Source of the DNA: an uncultured Pseudohongiella sp.
GTDB lineage: Bacteria > Pseudomonadota > Gammaproteobacteria > Pseudomonadales > Pseudohongiellaceae
DNA length: 64,000 nucleotides
Direction of reading: 5' to 3'
NCBI GenBank assembly: GCA_902591495.1
Contig: CACJAW010000006.1
Location: forward strand, 1 to 64,000
Shown here: positions 9,450 through 20,214 of the stretch, piece by piece
Numbering within the stretch: the stretch's first letter is position 1
How the letters are laid out: the number at the start of each line of letters is the position of its first letter
Notes under the pieces: generated by a model
What the model saw: only the letters and a program-made list of their open reading frames with translations
Told to the model about the DNA's origin: nothing
Database searches by the model: none
Position numbers and translations under genes: made by a program

Positions 9450-10304
9450 ATGAGTCGCATCGTATTTGTAAATGGCAAATTCGTTAAAGAGCAAGAAGCG
9501 GTCATTTCAATCTTTGATCGGGGATTCATATTTGGTGATGGCATTTACGAAGTGGTCCCAGTAATTCGTGGAAAAATTATCGACAGAGATTATTTCCTAG
9601 AAAGACTCGAGAGATCACTATTTGAGTTATCAATCCCATGGCCTTGCTCAGAGCAAGAATATATACAAATGATGAATGCCTTGATTGAAAAGAATGAGTT
9701 AAAAGAGGGCATAGTATACTCTCAAGTGACTCGAGGACCGGCTGACCGGGACTTCCCGTTTCCAGAATCTGTACAACCTGGAATCGTAGCCTTCACCTCG
9801 CAAATGGATATCTTAGATAACCCTGACTTTGAGACTGGAATAGCTGTTACCACAACTCCCGATTTGAGATGGAAACGAAGAGACATAAAATCGATTAATT
9901 TGTTAGGACAAGTGTTAGCCAAGCAGGACGCAATAACTCAAAATAGTAAAGAAGCTTGGATGGTTGAAAATGGACAAGTCACCGAGGGCGCGTCGTCTTC
10001 AGCTTACATAGTAAAAAATGATGTGCTTGTCACGCGAAGCCTCTCAAACTCAATACTGCCGGGCATTCGTCGGCGGACAATTTTAGAGCTCGCGGAGAGA
10101 GCGAAAATTACCGTCGAGGAGAGAACATTTTCAGTTGCGGAGGCAAAAGCAGCGGACGAAGCTCTTATCAGCAGCGCTACTACTATGGTGCTTGGGGTAG
10201 TTTCCATAGATGGCTGCTTGATTGGCGATGGAGCTCCTGGTCCGATAACAAGGAAACTAAGGGGATTATACCAGGACCGAATTCTGCAGGAGGCGTTGCA
10301 TTAA
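9450..10304 (+). CDS. Class IV aminotransferase, probable D-amino-acid transaminase
   Basis: 284 residues, fold type IV PLP enzyme. The N-terminal FDRGFIFGDGIYEVVPV motif and the SINLLGQVLAKQDA region (Lys of the Schiff base lies in RRDIKSINLL) fit D-alanine/D-amino-acid transaminase better than branched-chain transaminase. EGASSSAYIV and SNSILPGIRRRTI are further family blocks. It would interconvert D-alanine/D-glutamate and their keto acids for cell-wall precursors. There is a good ribosome site (AAGGAGCGG). Its stop overlaps the convergent epmA stop by four bases. Confidence 0.85.
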   Translation: MSRIVFVNGKFVKEQEAVISIFDRGFIFGDGIYEVVPVIRGKIIDRDYFLERLERSLFELSIPWPCSEQEYIQMMNALIEKNELKEGIVYSQVTRGPADRDFPFPESVQPGIVAFTSQMDILDNPDFETGIAVTTTPDLRWKRRDIKSINLLGQVLAKQDAITQNSKEAWMVENGQVTEGASSSAYIVKNDVLVTRSLSNSILPGIRRRTILELAERAKITVEERTFSVAEAKAADEALISSATTMVLGVVSIDGCLIGDGAPGPITRKLRGLYQDRILQEALH

Positions 10305-11257
10305 ACGCGCTTTATCGAAAAAGAAAGCACACTATCGATTTCTTCGAAATCACCTATAACCATTAACAATCTGTCCAGGCCCAGAGCCACGCCTGATCCT
10401 TTCGGTATACCTGCAGAAAGTGCTGCAAAAAAACTTTCATCTATGGGTATTTCAGGTAAGCCTTTTTTTGAACGCTCGATGTTATCGGATGTAAGTCTTC
10501 TCAGCTGTTCAATAGGATCAGTGAGTTCAAAATAACCATTAGCAATTTCTTTACCCTTGCAATAGAGTTCGAAGCGTTTTGCAATTTGGTTACCATGTTC
10601 ATCAATTTCTATAGCAGCCATAGCTGCTTGGCATTCCGGATAGTCATAAAGAAAACAAAATTCAGGCAAATTAGGTTCAATAACCTCTGACATTACCAAA
10701 TCGAGATACTCTGTAAAACGGAGGTCTTTAGACCCAATATCTAGATGAGTGTGCGCAGCCTTTTGAATTTCGTCTAGAGAACATTCATGAGGATTTAAGC
10801 CGATTTTTTCTTCAAAAACTTCCTGGTAGCTATATCTTAAGATCTTACCGCAGCCAACTACAGTTTGGACATATTCTTCAACCTCATTCATTAAGTTTTC
10901 CATACTAAATGAGGGACGATACCATTCCACGATTGTGAATTCCGGGTTATGCAAAGATGTAACCGGGTCATCTCTAAATGCCTTGCAAATTTGGTAGATT
11001 GGACCGACTCCCATCGCTAGTAGACGTTTCATTTGCAATTCGGGTGAGGTTTGCAAATAAAGTTCTCCACAATTCGATACTGATCCCAAGCCAGCTTTGA
11101 CAGAGTTTAGATAGACATCAGTAGTTCCGAAACGCGATAGGGCTGAGGTCTCGACTTCCAAGACGCCCTTGTTTGTAAAAAATTCTCTAGTACTTGCAAG
11201 TAATTTAGCTCGAAGTCTCAGCGTCGATAGGGAAGCACCAGGTTGCCAGTCATCCAT
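10301..11257 (-). CDS. epmA: EF-P (R)-beta-lysine ligase
   Basis: 318 residues, a class II lysyl-tRNA-synthetase-like catalytic core without the N-terminal anticodon-binding domain, which is the hallmark of EpmA (PoxA/GenX). Motif 2 is seen as FRDDPVTSLHNPEFTIVEWY and motif 3 as GVALGLDRLLM. It attaches (R)-beta-lysine to Lys34 of EF-P. It lies 8 bases downstream of efp on the same strand, and epmB, which makes the beta-lysine, is divergent from efp. The target, ligase and aminomutase are therefore all together. Confidence 0.96.
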   Translation of the reverse strand: MDDWQPGASLSTLRLRAKLLASTREFFTNKGVLEVETSALSRFGTTDVYLNSVKAGLGSVSNCGELYLQTSPELQMKRLLAMGVGPIYQICKAFRDDPVTSLHNPEFTIVEWYRPSFSMENLMNEVEEYVQTVVGCGKILRYSYQEVFEEKIGLNPHECSLDEIQKAAHTHLDIGSKDLRFTEYLDLVMSEVIEPNLPEFCFLYDYPECQAAMAAIEIDEHGNQIAKRFELYCKGKEIANGYFELTDPIEQLRRLTSDNIERSKKGLPEIPIDESFFAALSAGIPKGSGVALGLDRLLMVIGDFEEIDSVLSFSIKRV

Positions 11258-11265
11258 GACTAAAT

Positions 11266-11838
11266 CTATTTATTAACTCGATTTTGATATTCTCCAGTGC
11301 GGGTATCGACTCGTAAGACATCTCCAATATTCACAAACAATGGGACCTTAACGACTGCGCCCGAAGATAAGGTGGCGGGCTTCGTTCCACCTTGCGCGGT
11401 ATCTCCTTTCAATCCAGGATCTGTTTCTACAACTTCCATTTCAACAAAATTGGATGCGGTTACTGAAATAGGAGAATCATTCCATAGAATTACTTGATAA
11501 GTATCTTGTTCCTTTAACCAATTTATTGCCTCTCTAACGGCATTAGAATCCGCTGCGACTTGCTCGTAGCTATCATCGGTCTTCATAAAATGCCAAAATT
11601 CACCATCGCTGTAGAGATATTCCATGTCTGTTTCCATAACATCTGCGGCCTCAATAGACTCTCCGGACTTATAGGTCCGTTCCCACACTCGACTATTCAG
11701 TAAATTCCTAAACTTCACCCTATTAAATGCCTGACCCTTACCAGGCTTAACGACTTCATTTTCTAGAATAGAACAGGGCTCATTATCTACGAGCACTTTC
11801 AAACCAGACTTAAATTCATTTGTAGAGTAGGTTGCCAT
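11266..11838 (-). CDS. efp: Elongation factor P
   Basis: 190 residues, full length, with KOW-like N-terminal domain and two OB domains. The modified lysine sits in the PGKGQAF loop at residue 34, as expected for the beta-lysylated EF-P type rather than the rhamnosylated (Arg32) type. EF-P relieves ribosome stalling at polyproline. It is the first gene of the efp-epmA operon and shares a 100-base divergent promoter region with epmB. Confidence 0.98.
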   Translation of the reverse strand: MATYSTNEFKSGLKVLVDNEPCSILENEVVKPGKGQAFNRVKFRNLLNSRVWERTYKSGESIEAADVMETDMEYLYSDGEFWHFMKTDDSYEQVAADSNAVREAINWLKEQDTYQVILWNDSPISVTASNFVEMEVVETDPGLKGDTAQGGTKPATLSSGAVVKVPLFVNIGDVLRVDTRTGEYQNRVNK

Positions 11839-11938
11839 ATTTTTCTCACTAGTATTTAGCTAAGGGTCAAATTAAATTCTGTCAGCAAACCTAAATCTTG
11901 CTACTATTAAGTGACAAAATCTAGTAACAATTTTTTCA

Positions 11939-12955
11939 ATGACTCATAAAGCTCTTAGAATAATTCCTTCAGTCAAATCAGAAGATTGGAGAGAGATATT
12001 ATCCGATCTCTTAACAGACCCAGAGGAATTGCTAAATATACTCCGTCTTGATATTAGCAAGAAACCACCAAGTCTATCCGCTCTTACCCAATTCCCTCTC
12101 AAAGTCCCTCGCCCATTCATTGACGCTATGGAGCCGGGAAACTGGAGCGATCCCTTGTTACTTCAAGTTTGGCCTTCCAAAGAAGAAGAAATGACTCCTT
12201 CGTCATTTTCAACAGACCCTCTCCAAGAATATAAGTTTAACCCAGTTGCGGGGCTTCTGCATAAATATCAAGCAAGAGTGCTACTTACGGCTGCGCCTCA
12301 TTGTGCAGTCCACTGCCGATATTGTTTTAGAAGGCACTTTGATTATCAGTCCAACACCCCCAGTCGGAAAGATTGGGGAGATACTTTAGAGTATATAAAG
12401 AATGATCAAACCATAAAAGAAGTAATACTCAGCGGAGGGGATCCCCTAGGAATTTCAGATAGACAGTTACTCTGGTTAATACGGGAACTTGAATCGATAG
12501 ACCACCTCGATATTCTCCGAATTCATTCTAGGATTCCAATCGTTTTGCCTCAAAGAATAACACCTGAATTGATTACTATTTTTGATCAGACAAGGTTTGA
12601 TGTAGTAATGGTGGTTCATTGTAATCATAGCCAGGAAATTTCAGAAAATGTTAAAAATGCACTTATGACAATACAAAGGAGCAGTGTCACGTTGCTCAAT
12701 CAATCTGTCATTCTAGCAGGCATTAATGATGACACTAAGATTTTAAAAGAGTTAAGTCATACCCTTTTTTCGCATGGTGTATTACCTTATTACATTCACC
12801 TGCCTGATAAAGTGGCTGGTACAGCGCATTTTTCGGTTAAAACGGACAAAGCCATACAGATCATAGACTCTTTAAAAAAGGAATTACCGGGATATCTAGT
12901 TCCAAGTTTAGTTCAGGAAAAGCCTGGTGAATCATCGAAGACCCGACTCGTCTAA
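11939..12955 (+). CDS. epmB: EF-P-specific lysine 2,3-aminomutase
   Basis: 338 residues, radical-SAM enzyme of the KamA family. The cluster-binding CxxxCxxC is in HCAVHCRYCFRRHF (about residues 122-135), SGGDPL follows as the SAM-binding GGD segment, and LPDKVAGTAHF near the C-terminus holds the PLP-binding Lys. It converts (S)-alpha-lysine to (R)-beta-lysine for EF-P. It is divergent from efp. On the plus strand a plausible promoter (CTGTCA-17-TACTAT, about 11880-11908) precedes it. Confidence 0.95.
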   Translation: MTHKALRIIPSVKSEDWREILSDLLTDPEELLNILRLDISKKPPSLSALTQFPLKVPRPFIDAMEPGNWSDPLLLQVWPSKEEEMTPSSFSTDPLQEYKFNPVAGLLHKYQARVLLTAAPHCAVHCRYCFRRHFDYQSNTPSRKDWGDTLEYIKNDQTIKEVILSGGDPLGISDRQLLWLIRELESIDHLDILRIHSRIPIVLPQRITPELITIFDQTRFDVVMVVHCNHSQEISENVKNALMTIQRSSVTLLNQSVILAGINDDTKILKELSHTLFSHGVLPYYIHLPDKVAGTAHFSVKTDKAIQIIDSLKKELPGYLVPSLVQEKPGESSKTRLV

Positions 12956-13012
12956 TTAAGTCTCTGACGATATGGTAAGCTAACAGACTTCAAAGAAGCG
13001 AAGAGAAAGTCA

Positions 13013-14434
13013 ATGGGGAAACAAGGGGAGACAGGAATACAACAACAGGAGCAACAACAGAAAACTCCTGATGAGAAGAATAGGTATCCACAAGTCTCAC
13101 GAAAATTTTCGCTATTGGTATGTTGCCTTTTACTTTTAACAATGACTATATTTTGGCTTCTCACTACATACAATTCGCGAAATATTCTTCGTCAACAAGC
13201 CGATATTCTCGGACAAAATTTAGCTAACCAGACAGCCGCTCAAGTTACTGAAGTCATGTTAGAAAACGACCTTATCAGTATAAATGTCATGCTTAACAGT
13301 CTTATTGATAATTCAACAATAGCCGAAATTACTGTAACTAACGTTAATGATGAAATAATAGCCAGAACAATTAACGAAGCGTCCGAAATTAGAGGTAAAT
13401 TTCCTCTTCCAATATCTTTAGCAGCGTTAATTACTGAATATACAGCTCCCATCTCGATTGCAGACTCTATAATTGGTTATGTGACTCTAGACTTAAACGT
13501 GAGCTACATAGAGGCTAGCTTAGTTGATAGCTTGGTGCTTATAGTAATAGCAACCCTACTCCTGCTTACAGTAGCGATAGCGATTACTAGTCTCTATTAT
13601 AAAAACCTTATCAGTTTTCCAATAAATTTATTGTCTTTTTATTTGGGGAAAATAAGAGACGGTGAAGTCGAAACTTGCCCAGTCCCAAGAGACGATAATG
13701 AGCTCAGTAGGGCTATAAGGCAGTTCAATGCCACTGCAGAATTCCTTGCGCAGAACACTTTCTTAAAGAACATAAACGTAAGGCAACCAGAGGCAGCAGC
13801 CCATAAAAATGCAGATACTATGGGCTTGGAAGATACTACTATCCTGCTTATTTCGATGAGTAACTTTCAATATTTGGCATCAACTTTAACCAGCGAAAAT
13901 CTTGCCGCAATGCTTAATAAATACTACTTCTATAGCGGGAAGATCAGCCAGCTATATAACGGCAAAGTATGTTTTTGTTCTGAAGATGAAGTTTTAATCA
14001 ATTTCAGTAGAGTAGAGGAATCAGAGGAGCAAGCTTTTTATGCTGTCTGCAGTGCACAACTATTCTTACAATTATTTGCTGAAATCAATCGTAAAAATAA
14101 AGAAATTAGTCAATCTAAATTTAGATTGGTCATTCACAGCGGAAATTCATTAAACACTCTTTATTCCCCAATAACTCAAAAAATGGACAACTTATCTGGG
14201 GAAACTCTTGATATTGCTAAAACGATTTCTAAAGAGTGTCCAATTAACTCAATTCTCATAAGTGAACCAGCACTCACGAATGCAGGATCTGACACTAGAG
14301 TGGAAGCCACAGAGTATGGAACATTAAGTGAAAGCGGGAGTTTAAACTATTTCATAACCCACGACGCAATGTCGGAGTATAAATTCCTTCTCCAAAAACA
14401 AACAGCGCAGCTATTGAAATTATTCGACAAATAA
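13013..14434 (+). CDS. AhpA/YtjB-like sensor with degenerate nucleotide-cyclase-like domain
   Basis: 473 residues: cytoplasmic Gln-rich start, TM1 (about 33-52), periplasmic sensor region (about 53-172), TM2 (about 173-195), a HAMP-like linker, then a cytoplasmic domain (about 272-440) that follows the class III cyclase pattern. The first metal Asp expected in an FxDI-type motif is replaced (LLISMSNFQ) and the GDG turn is EDE, so cyclase activity is unlikely. The SMP-like periplasmic part and location beside parC match the AhpA/YtjB family in other gammaproteobacteria. It lies 57 bases after epmB on the same strand and converges on parC. I infer a signalling or scaffold role. Confidence 0.6.
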   Translation: MGKQGETGIQQQEQQQKTPDEKNRYPQVSRKFSLLVCCLLLLTMTIFWLLTTYNSRNILRQQADILGQNLANQTAAQVTEVMLENDLISINVMLNSLIDNSTIAEITVTNVNDEIIARTINEASEIRGKFPLPISLAALITEYTAPISIADSIIGYVTLDLNVSYIEASLVDSLVLIVIATLLLLTVAIAITSLYYKNLISFPINLLSFYLGKIRDGEVETCPVPRDDNELSRAIRQFNATAEFLAQNTFLKNINVRQPEAAAHKNADTMGLEDTTILLISMSNFQYLASTLTSENLAAMLNKYYFYSGKISQLYNGKVCFCSEDEVLINFSRVEESEEQAFYAVCSAQLFLQLFAEINRKNKEISQSKFRLVIHSGNSLNTLYSPITQKMDNLSGETLDIAKTISKECPINSILISEPALTNAGSDTRVEATEYGTLSESGSLNYFITHDAMSEYKFLLQKQTAQLLKLFDK

Positions 14435-14452
14435 GAGAATTTCTAACTTTAT

Positions 14453-16705
14453 TCAGTCAGCTACTTCAATCCTATCGACATTCTGAAATCCTCGTGGCAG
14501 CTTATTCCCACGCCGTCCCCGTTCACCACGGTAATGATCAAGATCAGACGGCCTTAAATTATGATGACGACGTCCTGCATAAATAGTCAAAATGCTATCA
14601 GAAGATAAGACAGTCATGGCTGAGACGAATTCGACTCGCTCTGTAACCCTCTTGGCAGGAATATTTATTATTTTGTTTCCCTTGCCTTTTGATAACCTAG
14701 GTAGTTCGGAAATAGGGAATATCAACATTCTACCTTCATTACTAACAGACACAACCCAATCGTTTTCGTAATCATGGACTAACAGCGCCGTTAATAATTT
14801 CGAACCTTTAGGGCAACGCAGGATGGTCTTGCCAGATTTTTTATTGCTTATTAGATCTTTTAATTGGCAAACAAACCCATATCCAGCATCACTTGCAACA
14901 AGAACATCCCCCTGCTCATCTCCAATCACTACTCCCTCAAATGTTGCACCTGAAGGAGGCGCTATTCGGCCTGATATAGGTTCTCCTTGGCCCCTTGCTG
15001 ATGGCAAGGTGTGGGCTAGCAAGGAATAGGATCGCCCTGTAGAGTCAAGAAAAATAGATTGTTGATTACTTTTACCTTGGGACGAGGCTTTAAAACTATC
15101 ACCAGATTTATACTGCAGTGTAGCCGGGTCAAGATCATGACCTTTTGCAGCTCTTATCCAACCACGCTCTGACAAGACGACTGTAACCGGTTCAGTTGAG
15201 AGTAATTCGGTCTCGCTAAATGCTCTTGCGTCCTCCCCCACTTTAAATACTGTGCGTCTTTTATCTCCGAATTGTTTTGCATCATCCTTGATTTCTTTTT
15301 TAATCAGAGTTTTTAGCCGAGCCGAGGAATCAAGGATTTGCTCTAGCTTTTTTCGTTCGGTATTTAAGTCTTTTTGCTCAGCCTTGATTTTCATTTCTTC
15401 TAACTTGGCTAGTTGTCTGAGCCTCAGATTTAAAATAGCTTCAGCTTGAAAATCGGTAATTTTAAACTTCTTTATTAATGCTGGCTTTGGTTTATCTTCT
15501 TCTCTAATTAATTTAATTACTTCATCAATATTAAGAAAAGCTATTAGCAATCCATCAAGGATATGGAGTCGATCAAGTAGTTGTTTCAAGCGATGCTCAA
15601 GTCTTCTCTTAACCGTTGCTGTTCTAAATTTTAGCCATTCTTTTAAGAGCGAGACGATATCTTTAACTTGTGGCTTTTTATCGATACCTATTACGTTGAA
15701 ATTAACTCTGTGATTTTTTTCAAGGTCAGTCGTTGCAAATAGATGTGACATCAGTGTTTCTTTATTAACACGATTAGATTTTGGCACAATTATAATTCTT
15801 GTTGGATTTTCATGATCTGATTCGTCGCGAATATCGACAACCATTGGGAGTTTTTTCTTTTGCATTTGCGATGCAATTTGTTCCAAGACTTTTGCCCCAG
15901 AAACTTGGTATGGTAATGAGGTTATTACGATGTCCCCATTGTCTGAAACATAGGTCGCTCTGCTTTTAAGGGAGCCTTTGCCAGTTTTGTAGATCTCGAT
16001 AATGTCATCTTTGGGTGTCACGAGCTCAGCCTCTGTCGGAAAGTCAGGGCCTTTTATTATTCTGCAGATTTCATCGATAGAAGACTTCGGCTTGTCAAGA
16101 AGGTGCACACAAGCGTTTGCTACCTCTTCGAGATTGTGAGGCGGTATGTCAGTCGCCATGCCAACCGCTATTCCGCTGCCGCCATTAAGCAGCACATTCG
16201 GTAATCGGGCAGGAAGTATCTCTGGCTCCTCTAGTGTTCCATCAAAATTGGGCCGCCAATCAACCGTGCCTTGGCCAAGTTCATTGAGTAACAATTCAGC
16301 ATATTTTTGCAAACGTGATTCGGTGTAGCGCATCGCCGCAAATGATTTGGGGTCATCCTGTGAACCCCAATTTCCCTGGCCATCAACTAGAGGATATCGA
16401 TATGCAAACCATTGAGCCATCAAAACCATAGCCTCATAACAAGCAGAATCACCATGAGGGTGAAATTTACCGATCACATCGCCGATGGTTCTTGCAGATT
16501 TTTTAAACTTAGCAGCCTGCTTTAAACCTAGTTCTGACATTGCATAAATGATTCGCCTTTGTACTGGTTTTAATCCATCACCAATATTTGGCAAAGCCCG
16601 ATCATTTATTACATACATTGAATAATTAAGATAAGCTTGCTCGGTGTAATTCTTTAAAGCAATCTGTTCAACGCCGTCAGCATTAATTGTTATATTCTCA
16701 TTCAT
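14453..16705 (-). CDS. parC: DNA topoisomerase IV subunit A
   Basis: 750 residues. The breakage-reunion domain carries [12 protein letters not shown] and the catalytic Tyr in [11 protein letters not shown], followed by a coiled-coil tower and a C-terminal beta-pinwheel of reduced blade number, ending [12 protein letters not shown]. Length and C-terminus fit ParC rather than GyrA. The residues matching E. coli ParC Ser80 and Glu84 are retained, so no classical quinolone-resistance change is seen. It forms a two-gene operon behind parE (17-base gap) and decatenates replicated chromosomes. Confidence 0.97.
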   Translation of the reverse strand: MNENITINADGVEQIALKNYTEQAYLNYSMYVINDRALPNIGDGLKPVQRRIIYAMSELGLKQAAKFKKSARTIGDVIGKFHPHGDSACYEAMVLMAQWFAYRYPLVDGQGNWGSQDDPKSFAAMRYTESRLQKYAELLLNELGQGTVDWRPNFDGTLEEPEILPARLPNVLLNGGSGIAVGMATDIPPHNLEEVANACVHLLDKPKSSIDEICRIIKGPDFPTEAELVTPKDDIIEIYKTGKGSLKSRATYVSDNGDIVITSLPYQVSGAKVLEQIASQMQKKKLPMVVDIRDESDHENPTRIIIVPKSNRVNKETLMSHLFATTDLEKNHRVNFNVIGIDKKPQVKDIVSLLKEWLKFRTATVKRRLEHRLKQLLDRLHILDGLLIAFLNIDEVIKLIREEDKPKPALIKKFKITDFQAEAILNLRLRQLAKLEEMKIKAEQKDLNTERKKLEQILDSSARLKTLIKKEIKDDAKQFGDKRRTVFKVGEDARAFSETELLSTEPVTVVLSERGWIRAAKGHDLDPATLQYKSGDSFKASSQGKSNQQSIFLDSTGRSYSLLAHTLPSARGQGEPISGRIAPPSGATFEGVVIGDEQGDVLVASDAGYGFVCQLKDLISNKKSGKTILRCPKGSKLLTALLVHDYENDWVVSVSNEGRMLIFPISELPRLSKGKGNKIINIPAKRVTERVEFVSAMTVLSSDSILTIYAGRRHHNLRPSDLDHYRGERGRRGNKLPRGFQNVDRIEVAD

Positions 16706-16722
16706 ACCTTTATATGTGTTCT

Positions 16723-18645
16723 CTACTCAGCATAATCAGCGAGATTGCCTTTTTCCTCTAACCAGTGTTTCCTGTCATGGGCTCTACTTTTTGCTAAAAG
16801 CCTATCCATTAATTCAAAAGTCCCTGACTTTTTCCCAGATTCCAAATTAGACTCAAGTGTTAATTGCACTAAACGCCTTGTATCAGGTGCCATAGTTGTT
16901 TCTCTCAACTGCATTGGATTCATTTCACCCAGGCCCTTGAATCTCTGCACATTAATTTTTCCTGTTTTTTTCTCTACGGCAATGCTGTCTAAAATCCCTT
17001 TCTTTTCATCTTCATCCAAAGCGTAAAAGACTTCTTTGCCAACATCTATGCGGAAAAGGGGAGGCATTGCAACATATACAAATCCTCCTTCGACTACTTT
17101 CTTAAAATGCCTAACAAACAGAGCACATAAGAGTGTGGCTATATGTAAGCCATCAGAATCAGCATCGGCTAATATACAAATCTTGCCGTATCGCAAGCCA
17201 TCAATGTCTGTTGAGCCTGGGTCGACACCCAGAGCTATAGCTATATCGTGTACGGTTTGTGACGCAAGTATCTCTGCCGACTCGATCTCCCAGGTATTCA
17301 TTATCTTGCCCCTTAACGGCATGATTGCCTGAAATTCTCGTTCTCGTGCTTGCTTCGCGGAGCCTCCAGCAGAATCTCCTTCCACCAAGAAAAGTTCACC
17401 AGCCATTACATCTTCCGTCGAACAATCAGCTAATTTCCCTGGCAGTGCTGGTCCTGACGTAACTTTTTTTCGCGCGACTTTTTTACTTTCTCTGAGCCTG
17501 GTTTGAGCATTCCTAATGCACTGTTCCGCAATAGCCTCGGCTTCTGTGGTGTGTTGATTGAGCCAAAGACTAAAACTGTCCTTTACTACGCCAGCTACAA
17601 AGACACTGCATTGTCTCGATGAAAGCCTCTCTTTTGTCTGTCCAGAAAATTGAGGGTCTTGAAGTTTTGAAGACAACACGTAACTGAGATTTTCCCAAAC
17701 ATCATCAGGGGAAATTTTTATGCCTCGAGGGAGTAAATTTCTAAACTCGCAAAACTCCCTGATAGACTCGAGCAGGCCTGTCCTAAGACCACTGATATGT
17801 GTGCCACCCATTGGGGTCGGTATGAGATTCACATAGCTTTCCGTAATCGCCTCTCCGCCTTCAGGCAACCATTGTATCGCCCAGTCAACAGCCTCGTCAT
17901 TACCCTGAATTGATCCCGTAAACGGATTTATAGGCAGAGTTTCATAACCATCATTTCCCTGGATTAAGTAGTCAACTAACCCATCTTCGTAGAACCATTC
18001 TTCACTTTGCGATTTAGCCTTGGTGGCACTGTTATCTATAAATGCCACAGTCAAACCTGGGCATAATACTGCTTTTGCTCTCAGTAAATGCTTGAGTTTT
18101 GAAATTGAAATTTTGACAGAATCAAAATACTGACCATCTGGAAGAAAGCGGACTGTTGTTCCTGTATTTCGTTTACCAACTTTCTTTATAACTTGAAGCT
18201 CAGACGCTTTATCTCCATTCTTAAACTTCATCGAGTAGACATTGCTATTTCTTTTAACCTCAACTTCAAGAAATTTTGATAGTGCATTGACAACCGATAC
18301 GCCAACACCATGCAAGCCACCTGAGTATTGATAGTTTTTATCTGAGAACTTTCCTCCGGCATGTAAGCGAGTTAAGATCAACTCTACTCCGCTAACTTTT
18401 TCGCCTTTGTGGGTGTCGACGGGCATCCCTCGGCCATCATCTGCCACCTCGATAGTGCCATCTTTATTTAAAGTCAATGTGAGATTTCGAGCAAATCCTG
18501 CCAACGCCTCATCAACACTGTTGTCAATTACCTCTTGAATTAAATGGTTTGGACGCGAGGTGTCTGTGTACATCCCGGGTCTTTTCCTGACAGGATCAAG
18601 GCCAGTTAGGACTTCTATAGCATCAGCATTGTATGTATTGCTCAT
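16723..18645 (-). CDS. parE: DNA topoisomerase IV subunit B
   Basis: 640 residues: GHKL ATPase domain ([23 protein letters not shown]), transducer, then TOPRIM domain ([31 protein letters not shown]) and the C-terminal [14 protein letters not shown] motif. The length, without the ~170-residue GyrB insertion, identifies ParE. It supplies ATP-driven strand passage with ParC. A 147-base non-coding gap separates it from cpdA. In Pseudomonas an esterase gene (yqiA) sits here, and it is missing in this window. Confidence 0.97.
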   Translation of the reverse strand: MSNTYNADAIEVLTGLDPVRKRPGMYTDTSRPNHLIQEVIDNSVDEALAGFARNLTLTLNKDGTIEVADDGRGMPVDTHKGEKVSGVELILTRLHAGGKFSDKNYQYSGGLHGVGVSVVNALSKFLEVEVKRNSNVYSMKFKNGDKASELQVIKKVGKRNTGTTVRFLPDGQYFDSVKISISKLKHLLRAKAVLCPGLTVAFIDNSATKAKSQSEEWFYEDGLVDYLIQGNDGYETLPINPFTGSIQGNDEAVDWAIQWLPEGGEAITESYVNLIPTPMGGTHISGLRTGLLESIREFCEFRNLLPRGIKISPDDVWENLSYVLSSKLQDPQFSGQTKERLSSRQCSVFVAGVVKDSFSLWLNQHTTEAEAIAEQCIRNAQTRLRESKKVARKKVTSGPALPGKLADCSTEDVMAGELFLVEGDSAGGSAKQAREREFQAIMPLRGKIMNTWEIESAEILASQTVHDIAIALGVDPGSTDIDGLRYGKICILADADSDGLHIATLLCALFVRHFKKVVEGGFVYVAMPPLFRIDVGKEVFYALDEDEKKGILDSIAVEKKTGKINVQRFKGLGEMNPMQLRETTMAPDTRRLVQLTLESNLESGKKSGTFELMDRLLAKSRAHDRKHWLEEKGNLADYAE

Positions 18646-18792
18646 TAGGAAGTTTAATTCTGAAGATTCAAGATAGCGAAGATCAATAACCTTTTATCGC
18701 TCAGATTACTCAATTCTTGACATTAAAACTGAAAGATTTACGCAGCAACATCCAAGGTCTTTTTTCAGAACTCAATCATCCTTCCCATAATC

Positions 18793-19560
18793 CTAGATTT
18801 CTTTCAGGCGTATGATTTCAGTATCGATACCGCCATCTTTTTGCAACACAAGCCGCCTATAGCCTGGATTACTTGATTCAAGTTCAAAATTTTGCGCATT
18901 GGGAACAAACTGTGTACACGTAGATGGAGAGCAAAGTAATCGAATTCCTTTGTATTCGATATCTATCTCTTGATGTAGGTGTCCAAAAATCGCGCAGCGG
19001 ACCTCAGGAAATTTCTCAACAACATCAAAGAAATCTGATCTATTTCGTAAGCCAATTTCTTCAGACCAACCATGCTGCACTTTTACCGGATTGTGATGCA
19101 AACAAATCAGGACATTACTGATGTCTACATCTTGCTTAATTAAGTCTAGGGTTGTTTCAAGAAACTCTAGCTCCATTTCACTAAGCGAACCAAAAACTTC
19201 ATGCTTAACGCTAGTATCAAGCAGAATAATCATCCAATTTCCGATTTTGAAAGTCTTATCGCAATAATTAGTTCCATGCGAAATTCTCTGCATCAGACTC
19301 ACATTATCATGATTCCCCGGTATCCAACGAAAAGGCGCCGTAATTTTTTCAACCGATAGCATAAAATGTTCATAGGCTTTTGATGACGCGTCTTGTGCAA
19401 TATCTCCGGTAGCTATCAGACAATCGAGTTGATCTTCATTACATTGAATGGATTCAAGGATTTTATTTAAAGTATCGAGGGTATTTATTTTACCCAGCTT
19501 ACCGCTTGTTTGACCAAACAAATGAGTATCGGTTACTTGGACAAGATTAATGGGGTTCAT
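18793..19560 (-). CDS. cpdA: 3',5'-cyclic-AMP phosphodiesterase
   Basis: 255 residues, class III (metallophosphoesterase) phosphodiesterase. All metal motifs are visible in order: QVTDTHLF, ATGDIAQD, GNHD, HHNPV, GHLHQEI. It hydrolyses cAMP to AMP and so tunes cAMP-CRP/Vfr signalling. It lies 28 bases downstream of the DUF1249 gene and the order nudF-DUF1249-cpdA-parE is the usual one in gammaproteobacteria, which supports the identity. Confidence 0.93.
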   Translation of the reverse strand: MNPINLVQVTDTHLFGQTSGKLGKINTLDTLNKILESIQCNEDQLDCLIATGDIAQDASSKAYEHFMLSVEKITAPFRWIPGNHDNVSLMQRISHGTNYCDKTFKIGNWMIILLDTSVKHEVFGSLSEMELEFLETTLDLIKQDVDISNVLICLHHNPVKVQHGWSEEIGLRNRSDFFDVVEKFPEVRCAIFGHLHQEIDIEYKGIRLLCSPSTCTQFVPNAQNFELESSNPGYRRLVLQKDGGIDTEIIRLKEI

Positions 19561-19588
19561 CTCATCACCTCAGATCAAAACTTGCTGA

Positions 19589-20152
19589 TCATATTCTGGC
19601 TGGTATAAGTGGTAATTTTGAGCTCCGACCTTCCCTTAAACAGAGTGAAAGCCACTCCGCTAGAAACAAATTAACCTGTTTTTTTTCATCAACATGGTAC
19701 ATCTTTGGATTAATTATCGGATATCGTGCTTGGAAATTCTTATGTCCCTGACTTGAAATGACCTCAGCTGTACTCGCATCGTGATATATCCTGACAAGCA
19801 TGATCGGGCTCTTAATCAATTCAGTTAAAGCGGGTTTTTGAATTACTTGGAGCGTATTAGTGTATTTGAATGTCTCTAAAACTGTTAATTCAACCGTAAC
19901 AGTTTCTTCAACAGCACTAGCATCTGAAATACAGAATTCTCTCTTTAATCCTCTCAAAGATTTTTGGCTATCATCACTTGATTTCGTGGATTTATCAATT
20001 GTATCGAAGCAGCCATCTCTTCTGGATGAATTCTCTAAAATTTTATCTCTATATTTTTCTAATTGAGGCAGTAACTTAAGTAAACGAATATAGTTCGCAT
20101 CGCACACAGCCATGTGTTTTTGAAGATCAATACTGTATTTGCTGCGCAACAT
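19589..20152 (-). CDS. DUF1249 family protein (YqiB-like)
   Basis: 187 residues. It opens with SIDLQKHMAVCDANYIRLLKLLP, ends with KKQVNLFLAEWLSLCLREGR and contains MLVRIYHDASTAEVIS; all three are family blocks of DUF1249/YqiB (shown here in part). No catalytic motif is evident. The family is nearly always between nudF and cpdA, as here. Compared with the usual ~140-150 residues this protein has an insertion of about 35 residues (around 50-85, Ser/Lys/Asp-rich), which may be a flexible loop. Function unknown. Confidence 0.85.
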   Translation of the reverse strand: MLRSKYSIDLQKHMAVCDANYIRLLKLLPQLEKYRDKILENSSRRDGCFDTIDKSTKSSDDSQKSLRGLKREFCISDASAVEETVTVELTVLETFKYTNTLQVIQKPALTELIKSPIMLVRIYHDASTAEVISSQGHKNFQARYPIINPKMYHVDEKKQVNLFLAEWLSLCLREGRSSKLPLIPARI

Positions 20153-20214
20153 TATTCCAAAATTTCTGTATCAGTAAGTATCTCTAATATTATTCTGTCT
20201 ATTTAGTTCACATG

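Noticed and set aside
14453-16705. Quinolone-resistance substitution in ParC
   Set aside because: The Ser and Glu of the [10 protein letters not shown] region are both retained.
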